Part shown: positions 8,974-16,161 of the stretch, one piece after another
Layout: each line of letters opens with the position of its first letter
How positions within the stretch are numbered: the first letter of the stretch is position 1
NCBI RefSeq assembly: GCF_006970445.1
Contig: NZ_CP033877.1
Location: forward strand, 1,372,750-1,436,749
Reading direction: 5' to 3'
Source of the DNA: Stenotrophomonas maltophilia
GTDB lineage: Bacteria; Pseudomonadota; Gammaproteobacteria; Xanthomonadales; Xanthomonadaceae
DNA: 64,000 nt
Notes under the pieces: generated by a model
Told to the model about the DNA's origin: nothing
The model's database searches: none
Seen by the model: the letters and a program-made list of their open reading frames with translations, nothing else
Position numbers and translations under genes: made by a program

Positions 8974-9387
8974 ATGTCCCTGTCCTCACGCCTGCGCCAC
9001 CTGCTCGACCGTTTCGGTGCCACTGGTTCGATGCTGTGCGCGGTGCATTGCGCGGTGATTCCCGTGCTGCTGGCGGCGGCGCCGTCGTTGGGGCTGTCGT
9101 TCTGGCTGAGCGACGGGGTTGAACAGGCGCTGGTGGTGTTCGTGACCCTGCTCGGGCTGTTCAGCCTGGTCTGGGGCTATCGCCGCCACGGTGCGCTGCG
9201 CGCGCTGGGCTTCCTGATTCCCGGCCTGGTCGCGCTGTGGGCAGGCGTGCTGTACGACCCGCTGCACCACAATGCAGTGCCGCACGCGGTGGTGATGACC
9301 ATCGGCGGCCTGCTGGTGGGTGTTGCGCACCTGGTCAACCTGCGCCTCAACCACGGCCACGTGCACGACGCCAGCTGCGCGCACTAG
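8974..9387 (+). CDS. MerC-domain membrane protein next to the zinc receptor
   Basis: A 137-residue membrane protein with four predicted helices and the MerC fold. The first helix contains LCAVHCAVIP with cysteines at 22 and 26 around a histidine, like the metal-binding cysteine pair of MerC. The C-terminus is polar and metal-ligand rich (NHGHVHDASCAH). MerC proteins carry mercuric ions in mer operons, but there are no mer genes here. Its position, divergent from a ZnuD-like receptor with a Zur-like box in front, suggests zinc handling at the inner membrane. Start 8974 is chosen because the MerC domain begins directly after it and GGAAG lies just upstream; the spacing is short. Confidence 0.85.
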   Translation: MSLSSRLRHLLDRFGATGSMLCAVHCAVIPVLLAAAPSLGLSFWLSDGVEQALVVFVTLLGLFSLVWGYRRHGALRALGFLIPGLVALWAGVLYDPLHHNAVPHAVVMTIGGLLVGVAHLVNLRLNHGHVHDASCAH

Positions 9388-9497
9388 GCGCTCCGTGATA
9401 GGCTTTCCGATCGTGCGCGGGGGCGTCCAGCAAGGCGGCCCCGCCGAACCCGTGTCAGTACGGGGTAACCAGATTTCACACTTGAGGAGTTGAAGAC

Positions 9498-9677
9498 ATG
9501 GGTAAGGGTGACCGCAAGACCGCCAAGGGCAAGCGCTACAACGCCAGCTACGGCAACGCCCGTTCGCACACCGCGAGCAAGGTCGCCGTAGGCGCCGCCG
9601 CCCCGGTTGCCAAGAAGACCGTGGCCAAGGCTCCGGCGAAGAAGGCTGTGGCGAAGAAGGCCGTCGCCAAGGCCTGA
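9498..9677 (+). CDS. 30S ribosomal protein THX (bTHX) with Ala/Lys-rich tail
   Basis: A 59-residue basic protein beginning MGKGDRKTAKGKRYNASYGN, the conserved THX core that sits in the head of the small ribosomal subunit. GAGGAG (9484-9489) lies nine bases before the ATG. The first 25 or so residues match the THX core; the rest is a low-complexity VAKK/APAKKAV tail resembling the tail of bacterial histone H1-like proteins. Such extensions occur in proteobacterial THX homologues. A strong terminator follows at once, so the gene is probably monocistronic. It is too short for usual ORF cut-offs. Confidence 0.88.
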   Translation: MGKGDRKTAKGKRYNASYGNARSHTASKVAVGAAAPVAKKTVAKAPAKKAVAKKAVAKA

Positions 9678-9703
9678 TCCGGCCGACCGACCGGTCCAAA
9701 GAA

Positions 9704-9731
9704 AACGCGGCGCCTGGCGCCGCGTTTTTTT
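9704..9731 (+). terminator. Intrinsic terminator of the THX gene
   Basis: A perfect GC-rich hairpin with arms ACGCGGCGCC and GGCGCCGCGT around a minimal loop is followed by seven T residues (9725-9731), 27 bases after the THX stop. Confidence 0.9.
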
Positions 9732-9759
9732 ATGCCTGTCCGCAGGCCGGCGTACGCTG

Positions 9760-9791
9760 TTGTAGAGCCGAGCCCGTGCCCGGCTCTACAA
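9760..9791. repeat. SMAG-type palindrome (GTAGAGCCGAGC class)
   Basis: TTGTAGAGCCG and CGGCTCTACAA flank a short loop at the junction of the convergent THX and phosphodiesterase genes. The same class occurs as a pair at 53137-53195. Confidence 0.85.
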
Positions 9792-9796
9792 CCCGA

Positions 9797-11047
9797 TCAG
9801 CGCAGCGCCTTCTGCAACGTCTCCGCATTGCCGTCGTTCGGCGCGGCCGGCACCTGAAGCAGCTGGGCCAGCAATGGGTAGACATCCACGTTGTCGAAAC
9901 CATCGATCACCAGGCCCTGGCGGAACGACGGGCCACTGGCCACGAACACCGCGCGCATGGAGGGCAGGGCGTTGTCGTAGCCATGCGAACCACGGTCCTG
10001 CTTTGAGCGCTTGGCGATCTTCTCGCGATGCAGCGCGTCCCAGCCTTCATCCATCGCGCAGACGATGGCCGGAACCCGCGGATGCGTACCGTAGTGCCAA
10101 CGCGCCGGCAGGTTCTCCTTCTTCCAGCACTCGTAGTGCGCATGGCGGCCGAGCAGTGCACGCTCGGCCTCGGCTTCGCGGCCCGCGACCGGCGCGAAGC
10201 CCACCGACTGGCCCTGGCTGACATTGCGCGCGATGGCCGGATCGGCCATCGATTCGGTGGCGATCACGTGGCCGTCGGCGACGCTGGCCATGCCATGGTC
10301 GGACACCACGATCACATTGGTGGTGGCGGCCAGGCCGCGCTGCTGCAGGCCGTCGAGCACCTGGCCGACGATCAGGTCGGCGCGCGCGATGGCGTCGGCG
10401 TACTGCTTCGATCCGGGGCCGTAGTGGTGGCCGGCCTTGTCCACGTGCTCCATGTACAGCGTGGTCAGGCGAGGTGCATCGGCGTCGGTCTGGGCCAGCC
10501 AATCGAGCACGATGCCGGCGCGCTGCTCCAGAGGTTCCTTGCCGTCGTAGACGCGCCACTGGCTTGGGCGCACACCGCGGATTTCCGATTCACTGCCCGG
10601 CCATGACGTGGTGGCCGTGCGCACGCCGGCGTTCTCGGCGCCGACCCAGATCGGTTCGCCGCCCCACCATGCACTGGTGGTGACTGCCTCGCGATTGCCC
10701 AGCTCAAAACGGCCAAGTACTTCATCGTCCATGCTGTTGTTGACGATGCCGTGGTGGTCCGGGCGCAGGCCGGTGACGATGGTGTAGTGGTTGGGGAAGG
10801 TCAGCGAAGGGTAGGACGGTGTCATCCAGCGGGCGCGCACGCCGCCGTCGATCATCCGCTGCAGGTTCGGGGTGAGCCCGCGGTCCAGCGCATCGGCGCG
10901 CAGGCCATCGATGGAGATCAGCAACAGCTTCGGCGGTGCAGCCGCAGCGACGGACGTGGGAACGGAGGCGGAAGGGGCGGGCGCGGTGGTGCAGGCAGCC
11001 AATGGCAGCAGCAGCGCCAGCGAACAGGTCAGGCGTACGGAAGTCAT
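9797..11047 (-). CDS. Ectonucleotide pyrophosphatase/phosphodiesterase (NPP) family lipoprotein
   Basis: A 416-residue alkaline-phosphatase-superfamily enzyme that hydrolyses nucleotide or lipid phosphodiesters in the periplasm. The N-terminus has a lipobox (LLPLAAC, Cys at about 18), so it is probably lipid-anchored. Two-metal landmarks are present: SIDGLRADAL (Asp), PSLTFPNHYTIVTG (Thr nucleophile), EHVDKAGHHYGP (Asp and His), VVSDHGM (Asp-His) and GSHGYDN (His). The first structurally characterised bacterial NPP came from Xanthomonas, so a homologue here is expected. The start at 11047 is the only one that gives a proper signal peptide. The physiological substrate is not known. Confidence 0.93.
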   Translation of the reverse strand: MTSVRLTCSLALLLPLAACTTAPAPSASVPTSVAAAAPPKLLLISIDGLRADALDRGLTPNLQRMIDGGVRARWMTPSYPSLTFPNHYTIVTGLRPDHHGIVNNSMDDEVLGRFELGNREAVTTSAWWGGEPIWVGAENAGVRTATTSWPGSESEIRGVRPSQWRVYDGKEPLEQRAGIVLDWLAQTDADAPRLTTLYMEHVDKAGHHYGPGSKQYADAIARADLIVGQVLDGLQQRGLAATTNVIVVSDHGMASVADGHVIATESMADPAIARNVSQGQSVGFAPVAGREAEAERALLGRHAHYECWKKENLPARWHYGTHPRVPAIVCAMDEGWDALHREKIAKRSKQDRGSHGYDNALPSMRAVFVASGPSFRQGLVIDGFDNVDVYPLLAQLLQVPAAPNDGNAETLQKALR

Positions 11048-11197
11048 CCGTGCATGATAAGCCGGTGCAATGACGTACCAAAGACACGCTGCGGCGAAGG
11101 GCACAGCGTGTCCGCGCACTTTTCCTTATCCCCCCGCCATCGGCGCGCCCCCTTGAACAACAAGGGAGCCTTTCTCCAGACATATTCCTGATGCCTC

Positions 11198-11246
11198 CAT
11201 CCACGCATGGCGTGGATCTACCGTGTTGACCAAGGTCGACACCTAC
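11198..11246. repeat. SMAG-type palindromes, two classes side by side
   Basis: CATCCACGCATGGCGTGGAT ending in CTAC is the reverse of the GTAGATCCACGCCATG class also seen at 26186, 27470 and 41505. It is followed at once by GTGTTGACCAAGGTCGACAC ending in CTAC, a second class. Confidence 0.85.
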
Positions 11247-11300
11247 CAGCGGCCGCGCAGTACGCCGTCCCGGCAGATGGCAGGAGCCTGTCGAAGGCGG

Positions 11301-11392
11301 GGTGGGTCCGGTTGCGGGGGTGTCCGCGGCATGGATGCCGCGGCCAAGCCCCCAACGACGGGTTTACGGCGTCCCCCGCAACCGGACCCACC
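11301..11392 (-). repeat. Nested-hairpin repeat element, copy A
   Basis: Perfect 20-base arms at 11301-11320 and 11373-11392 enclose a 52-base core. Read on the minus strand the core has ACGCCGTAAACCCGTC, TGGGGGCT and an inner hairpin CCGCGGCAT/ATGCCGCGG. Copy B (13607-13710) shares the core words but has different outer and inner stem sequences that still pair. The two copies lie in opposite orientation around the ogt and ada-alkA genes. Confidence 0.85.
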
Positions 11393-11497
11393 ACGCCATC
11401 CCACGGAATGCTGCTGTTGTTTCGGCTGTTGTTTCGGCTGTTGCTTCGGCTGTTGCCGTTGCCTCTGCGGGGGCCGGGCGCAGCCCGGCCAGCCCTC

Positions 11498-11989
11498 TCA
11501 GGCGAACAGCGGGGCCTGGCGTTGTTCCAGCCGCAGCAGCGCGGCCTTGGTTTCCAGGCCGCCGCCAAAGCCGGTCAGCGCGCCGTTGCTGCCGATCACG
11601 CGATGGCAGGGCAGGATGATCGGCAGCGGATTGCGGCCATTGGCCGCGCCCACCGCACGGGTCGCGCTGGGCTGGCCCAGGTGTTGCGCCAACTGCAGAT
11701 AGCTCCAGGTCTGGCCGAACGGAATCAACGCCAGCGCCTGCCACACGCGTAGCTGGAACGGCGTGCCACGCGGCGCCAGTTCAAGGTCGAAGCTGTTGCG
11801 CTCGCCGTGCAGGAACTGCAGCAGCTGTTCGCGTGCCTCCGGCAGTGCATCCGGGGCGTAATGCCAGTCATCGCGCCCGCGTGCGGGGTGACGGTTCTCC
11901 GGGAACAGCACATGCGAAAGACCGCGCTCGTCACCGGCGATGGTCAATACGCCGATCGGGCTGTCGAAACGATCGAACAACAGGGTCAT
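11498..11989 (-). CDS. ogt: Methylated-DNA--protein-cysteine methyltransferase
   Basis: A 163-residue suicide repair protein that moves the methyl group of O6-methylguanine (and O4-methylthymine) onto its own cysteine. The acceptor site is IILPCHRVIG with the reactive Cys at 128. The helix-turn-helix segment (TWSYLQLAQHLGQPSATRAVGAANGRN) with the Arg finger precedes it. The ATG at 11989 overlaps the TGA of the upstream Ada-AlkA gene (ATGA), so the two repair activities are made together. The longer in-frame reading upstream runs through the glycosylase gene and is not used. Confidence 0.95.
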   Translation of the reverse strand: MTLLFDRFDSPIGVLTIAGDERGLSHVLFPENRHPARGRDDWHYAPDALPEAREQLLQFLHGERNSFDLELAPRGTPFQLRVWQALALIPFGQTWSYLQLAQHLGQPSATRAVGAANGRNPLPIILPCHRVIGSNGALTGFGGGLETKAALLRLEQRQAPLFA

Positions 11990-13464
11990 GTCGGTTCTCC
12001 AACGAAGGTGCCGGACAGGTGCCACAGGTGCAGCACGGCATAGGCGCGCCACGGGCGCCAGGGTTGCGAGCGCGCTTCGGTCGCACGTTCGCTCAGGCGC
12101 TGGCCCTGTGCGTGGCCGAGGACCTGCTGCAGCACCAGGTCGCCGGCCGGGAAGGCATCGGGCTGGCCGAGTCCGCGCAGAGCGATGTACTGCGCGGTCC
12201 ACGGACCGATGCCGGGCAGTGCCACGCAGCGGGTAACGAACTCCTCCAGTGCCTGGCCGGGTCCGAAGTCGAGCTGGCCGCTGGCGCAGGCGGCGGCCAG
12301 TGCGCGCACGGTGGCTGCGCGGCTGCGCGGCAGGCCGATTGATTCCAGCGGCGCCTCGGCCAGTACCTCGGGCGCCGGAAACTGGCGATCAAAGTCGGAC
12401 GGCATGCCTGGCAGGTGCGCGCCATAGGCATCGACCAGGCGCCGTGCGAAGGTGGTGGCCGCGGCCACGCTGACCTGCTGCCCGAGCACGGCACGCACGC
12501 CCACTTCGAAGCCATCCCAGCCGCCGGGAACGCGCAACCCGGGGCGTTCGGCAATGCCGCGTGCCAGCAGGGGCTCTTCACCCAGCGCGGCATGCACCTG
12601 CTGCAGATCGGCATCCAGATCGAACACGCGACGTACGCGGCGCACGATGTCGGGGATCAGACGCGGATCCACCGCTCCCAGCTGCAGGCGCAGCTCCGGG
12701 CGCTTCGGGTCGGCAGTGACGCGCAGCAGGGTGGGGCGCTCGGCTGTGCCGAGTACGCGCTGGTAGCTGTCCTCATCGATCAGTTCGATGCCGGGCAGGC
12801 TGCGTTTGCGCAGGAAGGCCAGCATGCGCGGGAAATCCAGTGGCGGCCGGTAGGCCAGGCGCAGCACCAGGCAGCCATCGTCAGCGGCCAACGGCTGGTG
12901 CTGGCGACGCAGTGCGGTGGGTGCCATGCCGCAGCCCTGCAGGAAGGCAGTATTGAAGCGACGCAGGCTGTTGTAGCCGGCGGCCAGCGCGACGTCGGTC
13001 ACCGCCAGCGTGGTCTCGGTCAGCAGCTGCTTGGCCAGCAGCAGGCGATGGGTGGCATGGATCTGCCCCGGCGTTGCGCCCAGATGTTCGACGAACAGGC
13101 GCTGCAGCTGCCGCGCGCTGAGGCCGAGCTTCGTTGCAAGATCGGCCACCGGCTGCTCCTGCAGGAAGCCCCCCTGGATCAGCGCCAGTGCGCGCTGCAC
13201 GGTCTGCCCAGCGAGTGCCTGCTGCGCCTGCGGCGCCAGTTCGGGACGGCAGCGCAGGCAGGGTCGGTAACCGGCGGCCGCGGCCGCGGCGGCGGTCGGG
13301 AAGTAGGTGATGTTGCGCGGCTTCGGTGGTGGTGCCGGGCACACCGGACGGCAATAGATGCCGGTGCTGCGCACGGCGGTGAAGAACACGCCGTCGAAGC
13401 GGGCGTCGCGGGCCAGGCGGGCGCGGTCGCAGGCGGCGGTGTCGAGGGCGAGGGCGGTGTCCAT
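11986..13464 (-). CDS. Ada-AlkA fusion: methyl-phosphotriester sensor/AraC regulator with 3-methyladenine glycosylase
   Basis: A 492-residue three-part protein. Residues 1-80 form the Ada N-terminal zinc domain with the four cysteines C38, C42, C69 and C72, in which methylation of a cysteine acts as the switch. Residues about 85-190 are an AraC-type DNA-binding domain. Residues about 195-490 are AlkA: an N-terminal lobe followed by the helix-hairpin-helix glycosylase with CVALPGIGPWTAQYIALRGLGQPDAFPAGD, ending in the catalytic Asp of the AlkA family. It senses alkylation and removes alkylated bases, with Ogt co-translated downstream. Such fusions are known in actinobacteria and some proteobacteria; E. 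coli keeps these activities separate. Confidence 0.95.
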   Translation of the reverse strand: MDTALALDTAACDRARLARDARFDGVFFTAVRSTGIYCRPVCPAPPPKPRNITYFPTAAAAAAAGYRPCLRCRPELAPQAQQALAGQTVQRALALIQGGFLQEQPVADLATKLGLSARQLQRLFVEHLGATPGQIHATHRLLLAKQLLTETTLAVTDVALAAGYNSLRRFNTAFLQGCGMAPTALRRQHQPLAADDGCLVLRLAYRPPLDFPRMLAFLRKRSLPGIELIDEDSYQRVLGTAERPTLLRVTADPKRPELRLQLGAVDPRLIPDIVRRVRRVFDLDADLQQVHAALGEEPLLARGIAERPGLRVPGGWDGFEVGVRAVLGQQVSVAAATTFARRLVDAYGAHLPGMPSDFDRQFPAPEVLAEAPLESIGLPRSRAATVRALAAACASGQLDFGPGQALEEFVTRCVALPGIGPWTAQYIALRGLGQPDAFPAGDLVLQQVLGHAQGQRLSERATEARSQPWRPWRAYAVLHLWHLSGTFVGEPT

Positions 13465-13606
13465 GGCGCCAGTCTAGGCGGGTGCGGGTGGGGATACTCG
13501 CCACATTCGGACATGGATGCTGGAGAGGGTACTGGCAGGGCTTGCAGCCCTGCACCCGCAACGTCACCGTCAACGTCTCAATCAAAAGCTGGCAGTCCGT
13601 AGGATG

Positions 13607-13710
13607 GTGGGGCGGTGTGGGCTGGCAGGACACGCCGTAAACCCGTCCATGGGGGCTCGATGGCGCCATCCATGGCGCCAACGGTCCTGCCAGCCCACAT
13701 CGCCCCACCT
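13607..13710 (+). repeat. Nested-hairpin repeat element, copy B
   Basis: Arms of 25 bases at 13607-13631 and 13686-13710 pair throughout apart from one G-T wobble. The loop has ACGCCGTAAACCCGTC, TGGGGGCT and an inner hairpin TGGCGCCAT/ATGGCGCCA. In copy A (11301-11392, opposite strand) outer arms and inner stem differ in sequence but keep pairing, while the words between are kept. Confidence 0.85.
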
Positions 13711-13734
13711 CTGACAGTTGGTCGCTGCAGTTGG

Positions 13735-13813
13735 TGGGTGCCGACCGTTGGTCGGCACGCTTTGCCGTTGGTAGGTGCCGACCGTTGGTAGGTGTCGACC
13801 TTGGTCGACACGC
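13735..13813. repeat. Cluster of SMAG-like palindromes (GTAGGTGCCGACC class)
   Basis: Three units in tandem: GTGCCGACC/GGTCGGCAC (about 13739-13758), a half unit GTAGGTGCCGACC (about 13771-13783), and GTAGGTGTCGACCTTGGTCG with its complement (about 13789-13811). They sit about 100 bases upstream of the lipoprotein start. Confidence 0.75.
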
Positions 13814-13912
13814 TTTTTCCCCATGGGTCAGAAGGGGTTCAGTGCCACGCGCTGAATGCGCGGCCTGGACGGGTAGACTGTGGCTCTTGCTCAGATGAAG
13901 ACTGGTTGCCCG

Positions 13913-15076
13913 ATGTCCGCCAAACTCCGCTGGTTGCCCCTGTTGTGCCTGGCCCTGGCGGGCTGCAGTCAGCTGGAGAATCCGGGCAATGTGACCGCTG
14001 CCGACAAGGCGGCGCGGGCGCCAGCCAGCGATGGCGAAAACATGGTGTCGATCAATGCGGCCGACGCGCCACCCCCGCCAGCGCCGCCGCGCAGCCGGGC
14101 GGATCGGCCATGGCCGCAGGCGCAGCTGGAGAATGGCCGCGCCTGGGTCAGCTGCAGCACGGAATATGCTGGCGATGCCGGCGACGGCGTCGAGCTGGAA
14201 GGCCTGCAGCGCGAGCAGATCACCCAGGCCCTGGCGCCGTGCGCCGAGCGTGGCCTGATGCGCGTGCGTTACGCCGGCAAGATCAACCCGGGCTTCGCCG
14301 AGATGATGTGGCGACTGGCCGTGGTCGCCGACGATCAGAAGATCCACAAGCGCATCCTCGATCTGGATTCCAGCGGCGGCCAGGTGGAATCGGCGATCGT
14401 CGCCGGTGACAGCATCGGTGAATCGGGCTGGACCATCTGGGTCCGCGAGGGCTCGATCTGCCACAGCGCCTGCGTGTTCGTGCTGGCCGCTGGTGACAAC
14501 CGCCTGCTGTCGGGCAAGGTCGGCATCCACCGCATGATGCGCATCAGCTCCAAGGCCACCTCGCGCGCGGAACTCAACCGCGAGCTGCACGAGGTCTACG
14601 ACAACGTGAAGGACTACCTGCAACGCAACGGCGTGGCGGTAGGTGTGGCCGACCTGATGATGACCGTGCCCAACCGCAGCCTGCGCCTGCTGACGCCGGA
14701 CGAGCTGCGCCAGTACGGCCTGGATGGCACCAACGCAGTGCAGGACGATCTGGAGCGGATCAAGCAGATGCGCGCCTGCGGCGATGATTTCGTGCAGCGC
14801 AAGGACGCGTTCCTGATTGCCTTCGACCAGCAGTGCAAGCGCGAAGGCGCCGACATGGAATCGATCAACAGCTGCGGCCAGGCACTGAAGCAGCGCTTCG
14901 GTTTCCCGGATGCGGTATGCCCGGAAGAAAGCCCGCTGTCGGAGATCGATGTGGCAACGTTGCCGCCGGCACCGTCGGAGCCGCCGCCGGTGGCCGAACA
15001 GGCGCCGGCAGACGCCGGCACGCCTGCCGCGCAGGCCGATGCCGCAGCGGTGGAAGGCAGCGCCCACGCGCGCTGA
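13913..15076 (+). CDS. Lipoprotein with a ClpP/crotonase-like fold (COG3904-like periplasmic protein)
   Basis: A 387-residue secreted lipoprotein: the signal peptide ends in the lipobox LALAGC. The middle part has the pattern of Clp-type serine peptidases: ILDLDSSGGQVESA (oxyanion-type Ser-Gly-Gly), then SICHSACVFVLAAG, where the Ser between two cysteines is in the nucleophile position, then GKVGIHRM, where the His is the expected base. These match the periplasmic COG3904 family. The C-terminus is proline/alanine rich. The start at 13913 is preferred because it directly precedes the signal peptide. No peptidase activity is proven for the family, and the substrate is unknown. Confidence 0.75.
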   Translation: MSAKLRWLPLLCLALAGCSQLENPGNVTAADKAARAPASDGENMVSINAADAPPPPAPPRSRADRPWPQAQLENGRAWVSCSTEYAGDAGDGVELEGLQREQITQALAPCAERGLMRVRYAGKINPGFAEMMWRLAVVADDQKIHKRILDLDSSGGQVESAIVAGDSIGESGWTIWVREGSICHSACVFVLAAGDNRLLSGKVGIHRMMRISSKATSRAELNRELHEVYDNVKDYLQRNGVAVGVADLMMTVPNRSLRLLTPDELRQYGLDGTNAVQDDLERIKQMRACGDDFVQRKDAFLIAFDQQCKREGADMESINSCGQALKQRFGFPDAVCPEESPLSEIDVATLPPAPSEPPPVAEQAPADAGTPAAQADAAAVEGSAHAR

Positions 15077-15134
15077 CGAACAGCTCACTGCGCTGGCGTA
15101 GACTGCGGTTCTTTCCCGAGAACCGGCGGTGTCC

Positions 15135-15680
15135 ATGAAGCGCGTGCTCCTGCTGCTGTCCCTGCTGCCCCTGACTGCATTGGCGCAGGTACCTGCGCCG
15201 GCCACGCCTGCGCCGGCCCCGGCACGCCCGGCCCCTGCATCGCCGGCGGCTGCGAAACCAGCCACGGCCGGCGCACCGGCGTTGACTGCCGCGCAGCAGG
15301 CGCAGGTGCAGAAACAGGACGCGGAAATGGGCGCGGCCGCAGTGAAGGCGGCGCAGCTGGTTGATGCCAACCGAGCCGGTGAATTGTGGGATGGCGCTTC
15401 GGCCGTCGCGCGCCGTGCAGTACCGAAGGCCGCCTTCGTCAGCCAGTTGACCACCGAGCGCACGCGCCTGGGTGCGCTGGCCGGGCGTGGCCAGCCGACC
15501 ATTACCCGGGTCAAGTACAGTGCTGGCGCCGCGGTGCCGGAAGGTCTGTACATCAACGTCAGCTTCCCGACCCGATTCGCCAACAGCGCGCAGCCGGTGC
15601 GCGAGCTGGTCTCGTTCCGTTTCGACGAGGACCAGGTGTGGCGCCTGGCCGGCTACAGCCTGCGTGCGTCGGCACCCTGA
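15135..15680 (+). CDS. Secreted DUF4019-like protein
   Basis: A 181-residue exported protein. A signal peptide (MKRVLLLLSLLPLTALAQ) is followed by an alanine/proline-rich linker (about residues 19-60) and a C-terminal domain resembling DUF4019 (WDGASAVARRAVPKAAFVSQL, then EGLYINVSFPTRFANSA and VSFRFDEDQVWRLAGY). Function is unknown; the fold looks like small periplasmic single-domain proteins. The ATG at 15135 lies 58 bases after the lipoprotein gene and 11 bases before the next gene's start region, so the three genes from 13913 may be one transcript. Confidence 0.7.
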   Translation: MKRVLLLLSLLPLTALAQVPAPATPAPAPARPAPASPAAAKPATAGAPALTAAQQAQVQKQDAEMGAAAVKAAQLVDANRAGELWDGASAVARRAVPKAAFVSQLTTERTRLGALAGRGQPTITRVKYSAGAAVPEGLYINVSFPTRFANSAQPVRELVSFRFDEDQVWRLAGYSLRASAP

Positions 15681-15691
15681 GGAGATGAACG

Positions 15692-16081
15692 ATGGCAACT
15701 GAACTGACAATGCTGGCCTGGTCGATCGTGCTCGGCTTCGTCTACATCTTCGCCACCTCCACCGTGGTCACCCGCGAACGCGGGATGAAGTGGAATGCTT
15801 CGGCACGCGATGGCGACGCAAAGCCGGTCAGCCCGCTGGCCGGGCGCCTGCAGCGTGCGCAGGCCAACTTCCTGGAAACCTTCCCGTTCTTCGCCGCCGC
15901 GGCAATTGCGGTGGTGCTGGCCGGGCGCGGCAACGACACCACGGCGTTGGCCGCGCAGGCCTACTTCTGGGCGCGCGTGGCCTACCTGCCGCTGTATGCC
16001 GCAGGCGTGCCCTATGTGCGCAGCCTGGTCTGGGCGGTGTCGCTGCTGTCGATCCTGGCGCTGGTGTTCGCGTTGTTGTGA
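15692..16081 (+). CDS. MAPEG-family membrane protein
   Basis: A 129-residue four-helix membrane protein of the MAPEG superfamily (membrane-associated proteins in eicosanoid and glutathione metabolism). It shows the family pattern RLQRAQANFLETFPFFAAAAI in the second helix and AQAYFWARVAYLPLYAAGVPYVRSLVW in the third and fourth. Bacterial members are poorly understood; some bind glutathione. It begins 11 bases after the DUF4019 gene, with GAGGAG just before. Confidence 0.9.
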   Translation: MATELTMLAWSIVLGFVYIFATSTVVTRERGMKWNASARDGDAKPVSPLAGRLQRAQANFLETFPFFAAAAIAVVLAGRGNDTTALAAQAYFWARVAYLPLYAAGVPYVRSLVWAVSLLSILALVFALL

Positions 16082-16161
16082 TCCCGACCTGATCCAGATC
16101 AAGGCTGGTCAGGCGCGCGGCGCTATGCTGGCCCGGACTGAATCAACGGCAGGAGGCGCGC

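Larger units (their letters stand above)
11048..11497. other. Gene-free interval carrying repeats
   Basis: No convincing ORF. It contains a SMAG palindrome (11198-11221), a second short palindrome GTGTTGACC/GGTCGACAC (11223-11246), the nested-hairpin element at 11301-11392, and an imperfect run of TGTTTCGGCTG-like units (about 11411-11455) next to the ogt stop. Confidence 0.8.
13465..13912. other. Gene-free interval with repeats upstream of the ClpP-fold lipoprotein gene
   Basis: It holds the nested-hairpin element copy B (13607-13710) and a cluster of GTTGGTAGGTGCCGACC-type palindromes (13735-13813). Small ORFs here lie inside the repeats and are not supported. Confidence 0.8.

Noticed and set aside
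7513..9387. 624-residue frame covering the antisense of the TonB receptor and ending with the MerC-like protein
   Set aside because: Only the last 137 codons from 8974 form a real protein; the rest is antisense to the receptor.
8974..9387. Mercury-resistance module
   Set aside because: MerC fold only; no merA, merT, merP or merR nearby, and the promoter has a Zur-like box.
13735..13813. CRISPR-like spacing of GGTAGGTGCCGACC units
   Set aside because: Units are palindromic, differently spaced and few; there are no spacers of constant length and no cas genes.
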